64,000 nucleotides of DNA from Thermomicrobium roseum DSM 5159 (GCF_000021685.1 NC_011961.1:1-64000); one strand, 5' to 3'; shown: positions 35,459 to 43,481, counted from the first letter of the stretch. Notes: generated from the letters alone by a model not told the origin. Translations and numbers: made by a program.

Positions 35459-35728
35459 ATGCAGGACGCAAAGCAGTCCAAGCCATTGACGATCCGGCCA
35501 CTGATCCTCCTCTCCAGCATCGCGGCATTCCTCGTGGTGTACCTCGGGGGCATCCTGCGCGGGCAGTCGCTGATCTGGGTCGCGGTCAGCAGCGCGAGCG
35601 CACTCGTCCTGGTGCTGATCGCTGGGCTCATCATCGAGCGCTTGCTCGCGAGTTCGAGCGAACCGGAAGAGGCTGCAGCGATCTACGAGCGCTCGCCCGC
35701 CAGAAGCGAGCAGCGTGAGACCTCGTGA
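35459..35728 (+). CDS. Small two-helix membrane protein upstream of fliA, unknown
   Basis: Not recognised. 89 residues: a short polar start (MQDAKQSKPLTI), two hydrophobic helices (LILLSSIAAFLVVYLGGIL; LIWVAVSSASALVLVLIAGLII) and an acidic/polar tail. ATG 35459 is chosen for the GAGAGG 8 bases upstream; GTG 35411 in frame would add 16 residues. Its stop overlaps a possible GTG start of fliA, so it is co-expressed with sigma-28. Its position resembles that of small FlhG-region or YlxH-neighbour proteins, but sequence gives no function. Confidence 0.6.
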   Translation: MQDAKQSKPLTIRPLILLSSIAAFLVVYLGGILRGQSLIWVAVSSASALVLVLIAGLIIERLLASSSEPEEAAAIYERSPARSEQRETS

Positions 35729-35745
35729 GCCGAAAGGGCCGGCCG

Positions 35746-36534
35746 ATGGCGATCCCGGCACGCCAAGAAGGAAGGCTTCGCCAGCGGCTCCGCCGCATCG
35801 AGGCCCGTGACGACACACGTGCGCAACTCGTCGAGCAGTACGCACCGCTCGTCAAGTACGTGGTCGACCGCCTGCGACTCTCGCTGCCCCCGAGCGTGGA
35901 GCGGGACGACCTCATCGGCTACGGGACGATCGGTCTCCTGGAGGCGCTGGACCGGTTCGATGACACGCGGGGGGTGAAGTTCGAGACCTACGCAGCGATG
36001 CGGATCCGCGGGGCCATCCTCGATGCGCTGCGCACGCTCGATATCGTCCCGCGGAGTGCCCGCAGCCGGGCACGCCAGATCGAGCAGGCGACCCGGGAGT
36101 TCTTCGCCGAGTACGGGCGGATGCCTAGCGAGAACGAACTGGCCGACCATCTCGGCATGACCACGACCGAACTGCAGCAGGCGATCAGTGACGCTGCCTG
36201 CCTTTTCCTCCCGCTGCAAGCGAGCGAGGATCCGGACACGCTCACGCTCGAAGAGCAACTCGCTGACCCCAATGCGCTGGAGCCGGGCGAGGTCGCTGCC
36301 GAAGAAGATCTCAAGCAGCGGATCGCTGCCGCACTGGCCACGCTGAGCGAGCGCGATCGCCTGATCGTCTCGCTCTACTACTACGAGGACCTCACCATGC
36401 GGGAGATCAGCCAGCTGCTCGGCATTTCCGAATCACGGGTGAGCCAGATCCTCAACCGAGTGCGGTTGCAGCTGCGCGCCCTGTTGCGCGAGCGTGGCGT
36501 CGGTCTGGACGACCTGGAACCGGGGGCGAGATGA
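35746..36534 (+). CDS. fliA: RNA polymerase sigma factor for flagellar operon (sigma-28, FliA)
   Basis: A 262-residue sigma factor of the FliA/WhiG/SigD group. Region 2 is LVEQYAPLVKYVVDRLRLSLPPSVERDDLIGYGTIGLLEALDRFDDTRG, with the FliA-type FETYAAMRIRGAILDALR. Region 3 is RARQIEQATREFFAEYGRMPSENELA. Region 4 is an HTH, LTMREISQLLGISESRVSQIL. No region 1.1. ATG 35746 follows AAAGGG at 7 bases; the coupled GTG 35725 is an alternative. It should drive late flagellar genes and be restrained by FlgM, encoded 2.7 kb downstream. Confidence 0.95.
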   Translation: MAIPARQEGRLRQRLRRIEARDDTRAQLVEQYAPLVKYVVDRLRLSLPPSVERDDLIGYGTIGLLEALDRFDDTRGVKFETYAAMRIRGAILDALRTLDIVPRSARSRARQIEQATREFFAEYGRMPSENELADHLGMTTTELQQAISDAACLFLPLQASEDPDTLTLEEQLADPNALEPGEVAAEEDLKQRIAAALATLSERDRLIVSLYYYEDLTMREISQLLGISESRVSQILNRVRLQLRALLRERGVGLDDLEPGAR

Positions 36535-36914
36535 GTTTCGGGCTTATGGAGATGCAGGTGGTGGCGCTCATCGGACTCCTGGCGATCGCCTCGCTGACCG
36601 CCTGGAGTTCAGCGACCCTCTGGCGACGGCAGCGGAAGCTGGAAGAACTGGTCAGCGAACTCGCGGCTTCGCTCGGGCAGCGATCGGGAGAGGGAGAACT
36701 GGCTCCCCGTACCGACGAAGGAGAGGACCAGCTCCCCGGTCTCGCCGATCTGGTGGCCTCGCTGAAGGCGGCTGATCGGCAAACGGTGGAAGACCTGTTG
36801 CGCACGCCGGTCGATCTCCCACGGGCCACGGCGATCGAGGTCGATCGACCGACAGAGCGAGCAGCGCGCTTCGGTTTTCCCTCGCGGAGCCACCCGCAAG
36901 GATGGGAGGCTTGA
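36531..36914 (+). CDS. Membrane-anchored coiled protein after fliA, unknown
   Basis: Not recognised. 127 residues: an N-terminal helix (QVVALIGLLAIASLTAWSSATL), a charged helical segment (RRQRKLEELVSELAASLGQR) likely to form a short coiled coil, and an acidic then disordered tail with a second helix (LADLVASLKAADRQTVEDLL). The start codon overlaps the fliA stop (ATGA), implying coupled translation. Small proteins of this layout (DUF6115-like) occur in other Gram-positive-type flagellar operons, but that link is by position only. Confidence 0.6.
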   Translation: MSFGLMEMQVVALIGLLAIASLTAWSSATLWRRQRKLEELVSELAASLGQRSGEGELAPRTDEGEDQLPGLADLVASLKAADRQTVEDLLRTPVDLPRATAIEVDRPTERAARFGFPSRSHPQGWEA

Positions 36915-36918
36915 CGCC

Positions 36919-37620
36919 GTGCGGTGGGTGGACGGGAGAAGCGTTCTGGAGGAGCCGGAGACGATCCTGGGTCGCGAGCGGACGCGGGTGGTGATCGAGC
37001 CGGTCCTGACCGGCTGGCATCTTCTGATCACTAGTCTCCTCCTGGCCATTGCGCTCTGGCTGTGGGTGAGCGAGCGACTCCAGGCCGAAGCGTTTCCGGT
37101 GCGCGTGATACTCTCCTATGTGCCGACCGTGAGTACCTGGGGACCATCGCAGGCGACCGGCGTCGCCCTCATCACGTTCAGCGAAGGGGACGTGCGGGCT
37201 GATTTCGTCGATCTTCCAGTCCTGGATGGCGGAAACCGTTACGCGCTGTGGCTCATGCGGTCGAAGACCAAAGAAGCCTTTCTCCTCGGGAAGTTCGATG
37301 CCAAGGAGCTTCCGGTCACGCACGTCGACCTGCTCCTGCCGGACCCGATTCCGGAGGATGGGTGGGACATGCTCCTGGTTACCGTCGAACCGGAACCGGA
37401 CCCTGACCCTGGCCCGGACAGTCGCTGGGTCCTGGTCGGTGCCCTACCCGGCACGCCGGTCGAACTGGAGCTCATGCCACCGGCGCTGCCACAAACTGGA
37501 GAGGTGCGGCACGATGGAGCGACACCACCGCTCGTGCTGGCCAATCTGATGGTGCTGATCCTCCTGGGGTTGCTACGCCCCTGGCGGCCGGCCCCGGCAG
37601 AAGCGAGGAGAGCACGATGA
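36919..37620 (+). CDS. Membrane protein with an RskA-like (anti-sigma-K C-terminal) domain
   Basis: A 233-residue protein with a transmembrane helix at about 33-50 (WHLLITSLLLAIALWLWV). The extracytoplasmic domain recalls the anti-sigma-K factor RskA C-terminal family: an early beta core (FVDLPVLDGGNRYALWLMRS), then VDLLLPDPI and LLVTVEPEPDPDPGPDSRWVLVG, the hallmark VTVEP-x-Pro-rich hairpin. A second hydrophobic helix (LVLANLMVLILLGLL) lies near the C-terminus. The N-terminal 32 residues are too short for a normal zinc anti-sigma domain, so it is not a classical anti-sigma factor. GTG start with GGGAGG 9 bases upstream; its stop overlaps the next rod gene (ATGA). Confidence 0.6.
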   Translation: MRWVDGRSVLEEPETILGRERTRVVIEPVLTGWHLLITSLLLAIALWLWVSERLQAEAFPVRVILSYVPTVSTWGPSQATGVALITFSEGDVRADFVDLPVLDGGNRYALWLMRSKTKEAFLLGKFDAKELPVTHVDLLLPDPIPEDGWDMLLVTVEPEPDPDPGPDSRWVLVGALPGTPVELELMPPALPQTGEVRHDGATPPLVLANLMVLILLGLLRPWRPAPAEARRAR

Positions 37621-38363
37621 TCCGCACGATCTACCAAGCAGCGGCTGGAATGATGGCGCAGTTCGCGCGCCAGCTGACGCTCGCAACAAACCTGGCGAAC
37701 ATCGAGACACCCGGATACCGGCAGCAAGAGAGCACGATCCGGGACTTTCAACAGATGTTCCTCCTGCGGCTCGGCCGAGGGGAGGCGAGTCCGATCGGCA
37801 CGCTCTCGACCGCCGTCCGCTGGGACAAGCCGCTGGTCGATCTGCGCCAGGGCTCGCTGATCGAGACCGGGCGCCCGCTCGACCTGGCTCTGGCCGGTCG
37901 TGCCTTCTTCGCAATCCAGACGCCGGACGGCGTGGAATACACGCGGGACGGACGCTTCCAGCTCGATGCCCAGCGACGCCTGGTCACGGCGGACGGTCAT
38001 CCGGTACTCGGAGAGCAGGGGCCACTGGTGCTGCCTGCGGGAGACATTTGGGTCGAACCGGACGGCACGATCCTGGTGGGGGAGCAAGTGGTGGGGAGAC
38101 TGCTCCTGGTCGAATTTCCGCCGGACGCACAGTTCGAGCCGGTGGCAGGGAACCGGTATCGAACCGACGCGACCGGAGCCCCCTCTGAGACCACTGGCGT
38201 CAGCCAGGGTTTTCTAGAAGCCTCGAACGTCGATCTGACCCAGACGTTGACCGACATGCTGGCAGCCACGCGCAGTTACCAGCTGGCAGCACGGTCGCTG
38301 CAGCTGGCAGACGAGACGCTCCGCTTGGCCGTCAACTCGGTCGGTCGGGTGAATCAAGGATGA
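37617..38363 (+). CDS. Flagellar basal-body rod/hook protein, FlgF/FlgG family (first copy)
   Basis: A 248-residue axial protein exported through the flagellar gate. The N-terminal rod signature is GMMAQFARQLTLATNLANIETPGYR; the C-terminal matching helix is GFLEASNVDLTQTLTDMLAATRSYQLAARSLQLADE. The central domain has the FlgG-type GRPLDLALAGRAFFAIQTPDGVEYTRDGRF. Whether it is FlgF (proximal) or FlgG (distal rod) cannot be settled by sight. It and the next gene form the usual pair (compare FlhO/FlhP of bacilli). Confidence 0.88.
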   Translation: MIRTIYQAAAGMMAQFARQLTLATNLANIETPGYRQQESTIRDFQQMFLLRLGRGEASPIGTLSTAVRWDKPLVDLRQGSLIETGRPLDLALAGRAFFAIQTPDGVEYTRDGRFQLDAQRRLVTADGHPVLGEQGPLVLPAGDIWVEPDGTILVGEQVVGRLLLVEFPPDAQFEPVAGNRYRTDATGAPSETTGVSQGFLEASNVDLTQTLTDMLAATRSYQLAARSLQLADETLRLAVNSVGRVNQG

Positions 38364-38374
38364 GGTGACGAGCG

Positions 38375-39154
38375 ATGGAAGCGTTGTACTTCCCGGCGGT
38401 CAGCGGCGTGCGAGCGCAGCAGGTGCGACTGGATACGATCGCGCACAACCTGGCCAACTTGGAGACGGACGGCTTCAAGGCGGCGCGCGCCGACTTCACC
38501 GCGGTCCCGCCACAGGAATACCGGGTGGCTCGAGCTGGCGAGGCGCCGCTGGGGCCGGTGCCGATCGGATCCGGTGTCGAGCTTTCCGCGACGACACGCC
38601 AGTTCACGCTGGGACCAGTGGAGGTCACCGGCGATCCGTTCGATCTGGCGCTGGCTGGACCGGATACGTTCGTGGCGACGGAGCTTCCAGACGGGACCAC
38701 TGCTTTTCGGCGCAGTGGCCGCCTGAGCATCGATGCGACCGGCCGGCTGGTGTTCGAGGACGGGAGTCTCCTCCAGCCCCCGCTCGTCCTGCCGGCAGGA
38801 GCACAGCTCGATCGGATCGCACCGGACGGAACCGTCTTCGTGCGAGCCGCCGGGAGCGGCGATGCCCAGCCGATCGGGCGATTGGAACTGGTGCGCTTCC
38901 CGAACCCTCAGGGTCTCCTGGCCGCGGGACAGGGACGTTGGATCGCGACCGAGGCAGCCGGACAACCGGAAACCGGAGCACCGGGGGAGGGGAACTGGCC
39001 TCCAGTGCTGAGCGGGGTGCGCGAACATTCCAACGTCGATCTCGTCGATCAGATGACGCAGCTCATCATGGCGCAACGGGCGTACACGGCCAACCTGCGC
39101 TCCTTGCAAACGATCGACGAACTGATCGAGATCGCGACGCGGCTGCGGCAGTAG
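38375..39154 (+). CDS. Flagellar basal-body rod/hook protein, FlgF/FlgG family (second copy)
   Basis: A 259-residue paralogue of the preceding protein. The N-terminus has SGVRAQQVRLDTIAHNLANLETDGFKAARADF, the FlgG-like family start. DPFDLALAGPDTFVATELPDGTTAFRRSGRL marks the central domain, and EHSNVDLVDQMTQLIMAQRAYTANLRSLQTIDEL the C-terminal coiled-coil helix. The C-terminus, including QMTQLIMAQRAYTAN, is closer to FlgG than that of its neighbour. It is followed by a 114-base gap containing the candidate flgM promoter. Confidence 0.88.
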   Translation: MEALYFPAVSGVRAQQVRLDTIAHNLANLETDGFKAARADFTAVPPQEYRVARAGEAPLGPVPIGSGVELSATTRQFTLGPVEVTGDPFDLALAGPDTFVATELPDGTTAFRRSGRLSIDATGRLVFEDGSLLQPPLVLPAGAQLDRIAPDGTVFVRAAGSGDAQPIGRLELVRFPNPQGLLAAGQGRWIATEAAGQPETGAPGEGNWPPVLSGVREHSNVDLVDQMTQLIMAQRAYTANLRSLQTIDELIEIATRLRQ

Positions 39155-39205
39155 CGTTGGGGAAAAGAGGTCACGGCACGACCCCTTCAGAAGAAGGCGC
39201 GGCCT

Positions 39206-39213
39206 GCCGATAG
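39206..39213 (+). promoter_or_regulatory. Sigma-28-like -10 element upstream of flgM
   Basis: GCCGATAG (39206-39213) matches the sigma-28 -10 consensus GCCGATAA at seven of eight bases and lies 55 bases before the flgM start, in the one sizeable gap of the operon. No good TAAA -35 element is found 14-16 bases upstream (TCAG there), so this is a partial match. Confidence 0.4.
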
Positions 39214-39268
39214 ACTGGAATGAGCGGCGAGCCAGCGCCGCACGTGACCAGAGACCGAGGAAGGAACG

Positions 39269-39580
39269 ATGGTCAACCAAGTCGGACACGTCTGGCACGA
39301 TCCCTCGGTCCAGCGGGTGGAGACACCGGAGCAGCAGCACGCTCGCCAACCGGTGACGCCGCCGAGCCGTCCAGATCGCCCGCAGCAGGCCGCGGAAGTG
39401 GCCCCGGAACTCCAGGAAGTCCAGCGGGCGATCGAGGTCGTTCGGCAAGCACCGGATGTCCGCGAGGGACGAGTGGCCGCGATCCGCAAGCTGCTGGAAG
39501 CTGGCAAGTACCAGGTTCCGCTGGCAGCGGTGGCGGATCGCATCGCTGCCGACTTGCGGCCCACGCTGGACAGCGAGTAA
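39269..39580 (+). CDS. flgM: Anti-sigma-28 factor FlgM
   Basis: A 103-residue protein. The N-terminal half is Pro/Gln-rich and probably disordered. The C-terminal half has the FlgM sigma-binding signature DVREGRVAAIRKLLEAGKYQVPLAAVADRIAADL, corresponding to the R-x-x-K-V-x-x-I-R-x-x-I-x-x-G-x-Y pattern. It holds FliA inactive until secreted through the completed hook. Longer N-terminus than the enterobacterial protein, as in Gram-positive relatives. Confidence 0.9.
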   Translation: MVNQVGHVWHDPSVQRVETPEQQHARQPVTPPSRPDRPQQAAEVAPELQEVQRAIEVVRQAPDVREGRVAAIRKLLEAGKYQVPLAAVADRIAADLRPTLDSE

Positions 39581-39595
39581 CGGCCGGGGGGTCAC

Positions 39596-39991
39596 ATGGG
39601 GAAACGAACACCGGGGCACGGGGCGAGCGATGACCTCGCCGCGATCGGCGAACTGTTGGCCGCGCTCGTCGAGGCGCTCGCAGGCGGCACACCCGAAGAG
39701 ATCAGCGCACTGGCCCGCATCCTGGAGAGCAAGGCGAGCAGCATCAACCTACCGGCAAGCGATGCTGCCCGGCTGGCGGCGATCGCGACCTTGCGAACCC
39801 GGGCGGCGCTGCTGGTCGAAACGCTGTTCGCAACGACCGATTGCTTCCTCAGCGAGGCGATCGCTGTCCAGGCGCGCAGCCAGGGTTACCGGCCGCGCGC
39901 CGGAGCCTGGCGGACAGTGGGTGACCTGACCGGCGAGATCGGCATCCGCGCGAACGGGGCACGTTCGGGGCTCGCCGAACTGCGCGCCTAG
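39596..39991 (+). CDS. FlgN-like export chaperone (by position)
   Basis: A 131-residue, mostly helical protein with no membrane segment: long amphipathic helices (DDLAAIGELLAALVEALAGG; ARLAAIATLRTRAALLVETLFATTDCFLSEAIAVQ) and a glycine-rich tail. It occupies exactly the place of flgN in the order flgM-flgN-flgK-flgL-fliW-csrA known from bacilli. Sequence similarity to FlgN could not be seen directly, so the identity rests on context, size and helical make-up. Confidence 0.55.
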   Translation: MGKRTPGHGASDDLAAIGELLAALVEALAGGTPEEISALARILESKASSINLPASDAARLAAIATLRTRAALLVETLFATTDCFLSEAIAVQARSQGYRPRAGAWRTVGDLTGEIGIRANGARSGLAELRA

Positions 39992-40060
39992 CCTTCAGAT
40001 GCAGGCCCGAGCTGCCGATCATTCCCAGTAGCAGAGCGACGCGGGAAGGCAGGCACGAGG

Positions 40061-41467
40061 ATGGTCTTCCGGGCACTGGAGACAGCGTTCCGCGGGTTGA
40101 TGGCCCAGCAACGGGTCGTCGATACGGCCAACCACAACATCGCCAACGCCAATACGCCCGGCTTCGCTCGCCAGCGCGTCTCTCTGGTGCCGAGCATGCC
40201 GTACACCGTGCCCGCCTTCAATCGCAGCGGACTGGCCGGGCAGGTGGGGACCGGCGTCCTGGTGGCCAGCATCACCCGCGTGCGCGAGTCGGTCTTCGAC
40301 CTCCAGTATCGGGTGCAATCCCAGGCATTGGGCGAAGCCTCGACGCTGGTCGACGCGTATGCCCAGATCGAGGCGGTCTTCAACGAGCCGACCGAGGCTG
40401 GCCTGGGCACGCTCCTCGATCGTTTCTGGCGTGCCTGGCAAGCGGTCGGGAACCAACCGGAGGATCTGGCCGCGCGGGCAGCCCTGGTGCAGGACGCGAC
40501 GACGCTCGCGACCAACCTGAACCGGATGCGTCGCCAGCTTACGGAGCTGCAGGCCGACACCGTGACCAAGCTGACGCTGCAGGTGAGCGAGGTCAACAGC
40601 ATCGCCGAGCGACTGGCAAGCCTCAACCAGCAGATCGTGGCAGCACTGGCCACCGGACAGACGCCGAACGACCTCATGGACCAGCGCGATCTCCTATTGG
40701 ACAAGCTGGCGCGCTTTACCGGCGCCACGATCCGGCCTTTGCCCAATGGGGCAGTCAACATCTACCTGGGCGGGTACCCGCTGGTCGATCAGGATCAGTG
40801 GTTCCCGCTCAGCGTGCAGGTGAGCGGAGGCACCGCGAGCGTGCTCTGGCAAGGGACGACGAGCCCGGTAGCGCTCGAACGGGGCTCGTTGCAAGCGTTG
40901 CTTCACCTTCACAACGCGGTTCTTCCTGGGCTGGTGCAGAAGCTGGAGGATATCCGCGACGCGCTGGCTAACGAAGTCAACACACTGCACATGACCGGCT
41001 ATGGCCTGAGCGACCTCCCCGGGCCGCCACCGGGACGCCCGTTCTTCCGGATCACGGCCGGCGGTGAACTCGAAGTCGAGCCGAGCCTGGTGGCCGACCC
41101 GCAACTGATCGCGGCCGCCGATGCCCCGGGGGAACCAGGCAACAACGCGATCGCGCGGCAGATCGCCGAGCTGCGCTCCAAGCTGGTTCTCAACAGCGGG
41201 ACCGCGACGATCAACGATTTCTACAACACGCTGGTGGCCGAGGTGGGCGGGGCCTCGCAGACGGCGCAGGTCACGCGCGACAACCAGCGTGCGCTGGTGG
41301 AGGCGATCGACCGGCAACGGCAGGAAATCATGGCGGTTTCCCTGGACGAGGAAATGGCGAACCTGATCAAGTACCAGCAAGCCTATGGAGCAGCGGCTCG
41401 AGCGATCACGGCAGTCGACGAGATGCTGGACCGGATCATCAATGGGATGGGCCTCGTCGGGCGCTGA
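40061..41467 (+). CDS. flgK: Flagellar hook-associated protein 1, FlgK
   Basis: A 468-residue hook-filament junction protein. The N-terminal axial motif is LMAQQRVVDTANHNIANANTPGFARQRV. HAP1-specific regions follow (LGTLLDRFWRAWQAVGNQPEDLAARAALVQDA; NSIAERLASLNQQI). The C-terminal helix ends DEEMANLIKYQQAYGAAARAITAVDEMLDRIIN. Length is near the lower end for FlgK. Its gene follows the FlgN-like chaperone after 69 bases. Confidence 0.96.
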   Translation: MVFRALETAFRGLMAQQRVVDTANHNIANANTPGFARQRVSLVPSMPYTVPAFNRSGLAGQVGTGVLVASITRVRESVFDLQYRVQSQALGEASTLVDAYAQIEAVFNEPTEAGLGTLLDRFWRAWQAVGNQPEDLAARAALVQDATTLATNLNRMRRQLTELQADTVTKLTLQVSEVNSIAERLASLNQQIVAALATGQTPNDLMDQRDLLLDKLARFTGATIRPLPNGAVNIYLGGYPLVDQDQWFPLSVQVSGGTASVLWQGTTSPVALERGSLQALLHLHNAVLPGLVQKLEDIRDALANEVNTLHMTGYGLSDLPGPPPGRPFFRITAGGELEVEPSLVADPQLIAAADAPGEPGNNAIARQIAELRSKLVLNSGTATINDFYNTLVAEVGGASQTAQVTRDNQRALVEAIDRQRQEIMAVSLDEEMANLIKYQQAYGAAARAITAVDEMLDRIINGMGLVGR

Positions 41468-41495
41468 GGCCGAGCGAGTGGAAGGATGACAAGCG

Positions 41496-42371
41496 ATGCG
41501 CGTGACGCACGGCATGCTGGTCGACACCTTACTCAAGAACCTTTCCGGGAATCTCGCCCGGATGGAACGGGTCTACCAGCAGATCACCTCGGCCCGACGC
41601 ATCTCGCGCCCCTCCGACGATCCGGTCGGCACTGCGACCGTCCTGCGACTCGGTTCGGCTGCTCAGGAGATCGAGCAGTATCTGGCCAACGTCGAGCAGG
41701 CGCGGACCTGGCTGGATCTCACCGACCAGGCCTTGACCACCATCGGGCAATCACTGCAGCGGGCCCGCGAACTGGTTGTGCAGGCCGCCAACGATACGCT
41801 CTCGGCCGATGATCGGCAAGCGATCTGGCAGGAACTCACGGCACTCCAGGAACAGATCGCAACGACCGGGAACTATGCCCACGCCGGGCGATACCTGTTC
41901 GCCGGCAGCCTGACGCAGACCGAACCCTTCGACCTTTCGACCGATCCTCCGACCTATCGCGGAAACAGCGACCAGCTCCAGCGACTGATCGACCGCGGGG
42001 TCACCATCGACATCAACGTGACGGGCGACACCGCGATCGTGCCGGTCCTCACGGCGATCAAGCAGGCACGTGACGCGGTGGCAGCCAATGATCCGGTTGC
42101 AATCCGCTCGCAGCTGGCAGCGATCGATGCGGCGCATACGCAACTCCTGGCAGCTCAGGCCTCGGTGGGTGCACGGGTCAACCGTCTGGAGGCCCAGCGG
42201 GATCGCTTGCTGGATGCGCATACCAGCACGCTGCGACTCGCCAGCGAGGCTGGTGATACCGACATGGCGGAGGCGATCACGCGCTTTTCCAAGGAAGAGT
42301 TGACGTATCGCGCAGCGCTGCAGGCGGGAGCCCGGGCCATCCAGCCGACGCTCCTCGACTACCTGCGCTGA
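41496..42371 (+). CDS. flgL: Flagellar hook-associated protein 3, FlgL
   Basis: A 291-residue flagellin-like junction protein. N-terminal coiled helix MLVDTLLKNLSGNLARMERVYQQITSARRISRPSDDPVGT, which matches the flagellin/FlgL D0-D1 region, and a C-terminal helix GARVNRLEAQRDRLLDAHTSTLRLASEAGDTDMAEAITRFSKEELTY. GNYAHAGRYLFAGSLTQTEPF in the middle distinguishes FlgL from flagellin. Directly downstream of flgK. Confidence 0.95.
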   Translation: MRVTHGMLVDTLLKNLSGNLARMERVYQQITSARRISRPSDDPVGTATVLRLGSAAQEIEQYLANVEQARTWLDLTDQALTTIGQSLQRARELVVQAANDTLSADDRQAIWQELTALQEQIATTGNYAHAGRYLFAGSLTQTEPFDLSTDPPTYRGNSDQLQRLIDRGVTIDINVTGDTAIVPVLTAIKQARDAVAANDPVAIRSQLAAIDAAHTQLLAAQASVGARVNRLEAQRDRLLDAHTSTLRLASEAGDTDMAEAITRFSKEELTYRAALQAGARAIQPTLLDYLR

Positions 42372-42391
42372 CGAGCGGGAAAGGAGGAGCG

Positions 42392-42820
42392 ATGATCGAG
42401 CGGCTACCGGAGACGATGACGGCGAGGAGCAGGCAGGGAGAGCTGATCTTCCCCAACGGTTTGATCGGCTGTCCGACATGGCGACACTTCGCCGTCGAGG
42501 AACCAGGGGACCTGCCAGGGCTCTTGCTCTTGCGCTCGCTCGACGAGCCGGGCATCGAGTTCGTCGTGGCACCGGTGGCCGAACTCGTCCCCGACTTTCT
42601 CGAGCAACTCGCGCCGAACGATCGGGCTACACTGGCCGCTCTGGGGGTCGGGATTTCCGAGGAGGTCGAACTCTGGGTCACCCTGAGCGTGCACGACGAC
42701 GGGACGGTGACAGCCAATCTCCTGGGGCCGCTGGTCCTGGACTTCGGGCGAGGGTGCGGAACGCAAGTGGTGCTGGCCGACTCCGGCTGGGGAACGCGGC
42801 ACCCCCTGGTCACGGAATGA
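42392..42820 (+). CDS. fliW: Flagellar assembly factor FliW
   Basis: A 142-residue protein of normal length. LIFPNGLIGCPTWRHFAVEE is the family N-terminal motif, followed by PGIEFVVAPVAELVPDF and a C-terminal VTANLLGPLVLDF segment. FliW binds flagellin and, when free, binds and inhibits CsrA, coupling flagellin translation to secretion. It lies immediately before csrA, as in bacilli and clostridia. Confidence 0.94.
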   Translation: MIERLPETMTARSRQGELIFPNGLIGCPTWRHFAVEEPGDLPGLLLLRSLDEPGIEFVVAPVAELVPDFLEQLAPNDRATLAALGVGISEEVELWVTLSVHDDGTVTANLLGPLVLDFGRGCGTQVVLADSGWGTRHPLVTE

Positions 42821-42832
42821 AGGGGCCAGGCG

Positions 42833-43072
42833 ATGCTCGTCCTGACGCGCCGGACAGGCGAAGCGTTCGTCATCGGTGAGGGAATCCGGGTCGTCGTCCT
42901 CGCCGTCGAGGGGGAACGGGTCAAGCTCGGGATCGAGGCACCACGCGAGGTCCCAGTGGTGCGCAGCGAGCTCCTGGCGGTAGTCGAGGCAGCCAACCGA
43001 CAGGCCGCCGGGACACGCACCCAGGTCCTGGAGCGATTGAAGCGGGTCTTCACCAGCACGAGTCGATCCTAG
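42833..43072 (+). CDS. csrA: Carbon storage regulator CsrA
   Basis: A 79-residue RNA-binding dimer. MLVLTRRTGEAFVIGEGIRVVVLAVEGERVKLGIEAPREVPVVRSEL is the full CsrA core with the conserved Leu4, Arg6 and the C-terminal Arg used for RNA contact. The C-terminal extension (from about residue 62) is longer than in enterobacteria, as in FliW-regulated CsrA proteins. It would repress flagellin mRNA translation; flagellin itself is not in the window. Last gene of the flagellar operon. Confidence 0.96.
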   Translation: MLVLTRRTGEAFVIGEGIRVVVLAVEGERVKLGIEAPREVPVVRSELLAVVEAANRQAAGTRTQVLERLKRVFTSTSRS

Positions 43073-43481
43073 CGGCTGCCTTCCTGACCCAGGACAACCT
43101 CGCTGTCGAACCAGCCCCGCAGTGCGTCTCGTCGCTGATCGCAAGGCTGTTGAACGAGGCTCGCACGAGGTGAGCCGGAACCAGTCAGCTCGGTTCGGGT
43201 CCGCCGTCATCCAGATGACCGGCGAAGCGCAGCCCCGCATCCGGTAGGAAACGCGGATCGGAGCTCGCTCGGCCATCTCGCTCACGACCGAGCGGCCTGG
43301 TCGGCTGGCAGTGGTGAGGAAGCGGCCACTGTCCGACATATCGTGCGACCGGAAGACCCCTCCGTCCGTTCTTTTCATTAGCGCGAGTTCAGGGGAACCG
43401 GTGATGACCAGGGAAAGCGTTTCTTCGAGTGGCTGGTTGGGGTGATGAGTCGAGCCTCAGCGAGCAGAGAGGCGGGGACCG
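43073..43481. other. Intergenic region after csrA, nothing firm
   Basis: About 400 bases without a supported gene. No clear rho-independent terminator for the flagellar operon was found, although GC-rich stretches could fold. GATCCTAGC overlaps the csrA stop. Confidence 0.4.

Noticed and set aside
36919..37620. Classical anti-sigma factor for FliA
   Set aside because: Only about 32 residues precede the membrane helix and no zinc-binding anti-sigma motif is present. A real FlgM is encoded at 39269.
24608..43072. Type III secretion system for virulence rather than a flagellum
   Set aside because: Stator, rod, hook-junction, sigma-28, FlgM and FliW/CsrA genes are all present, which only fits a flagellum.
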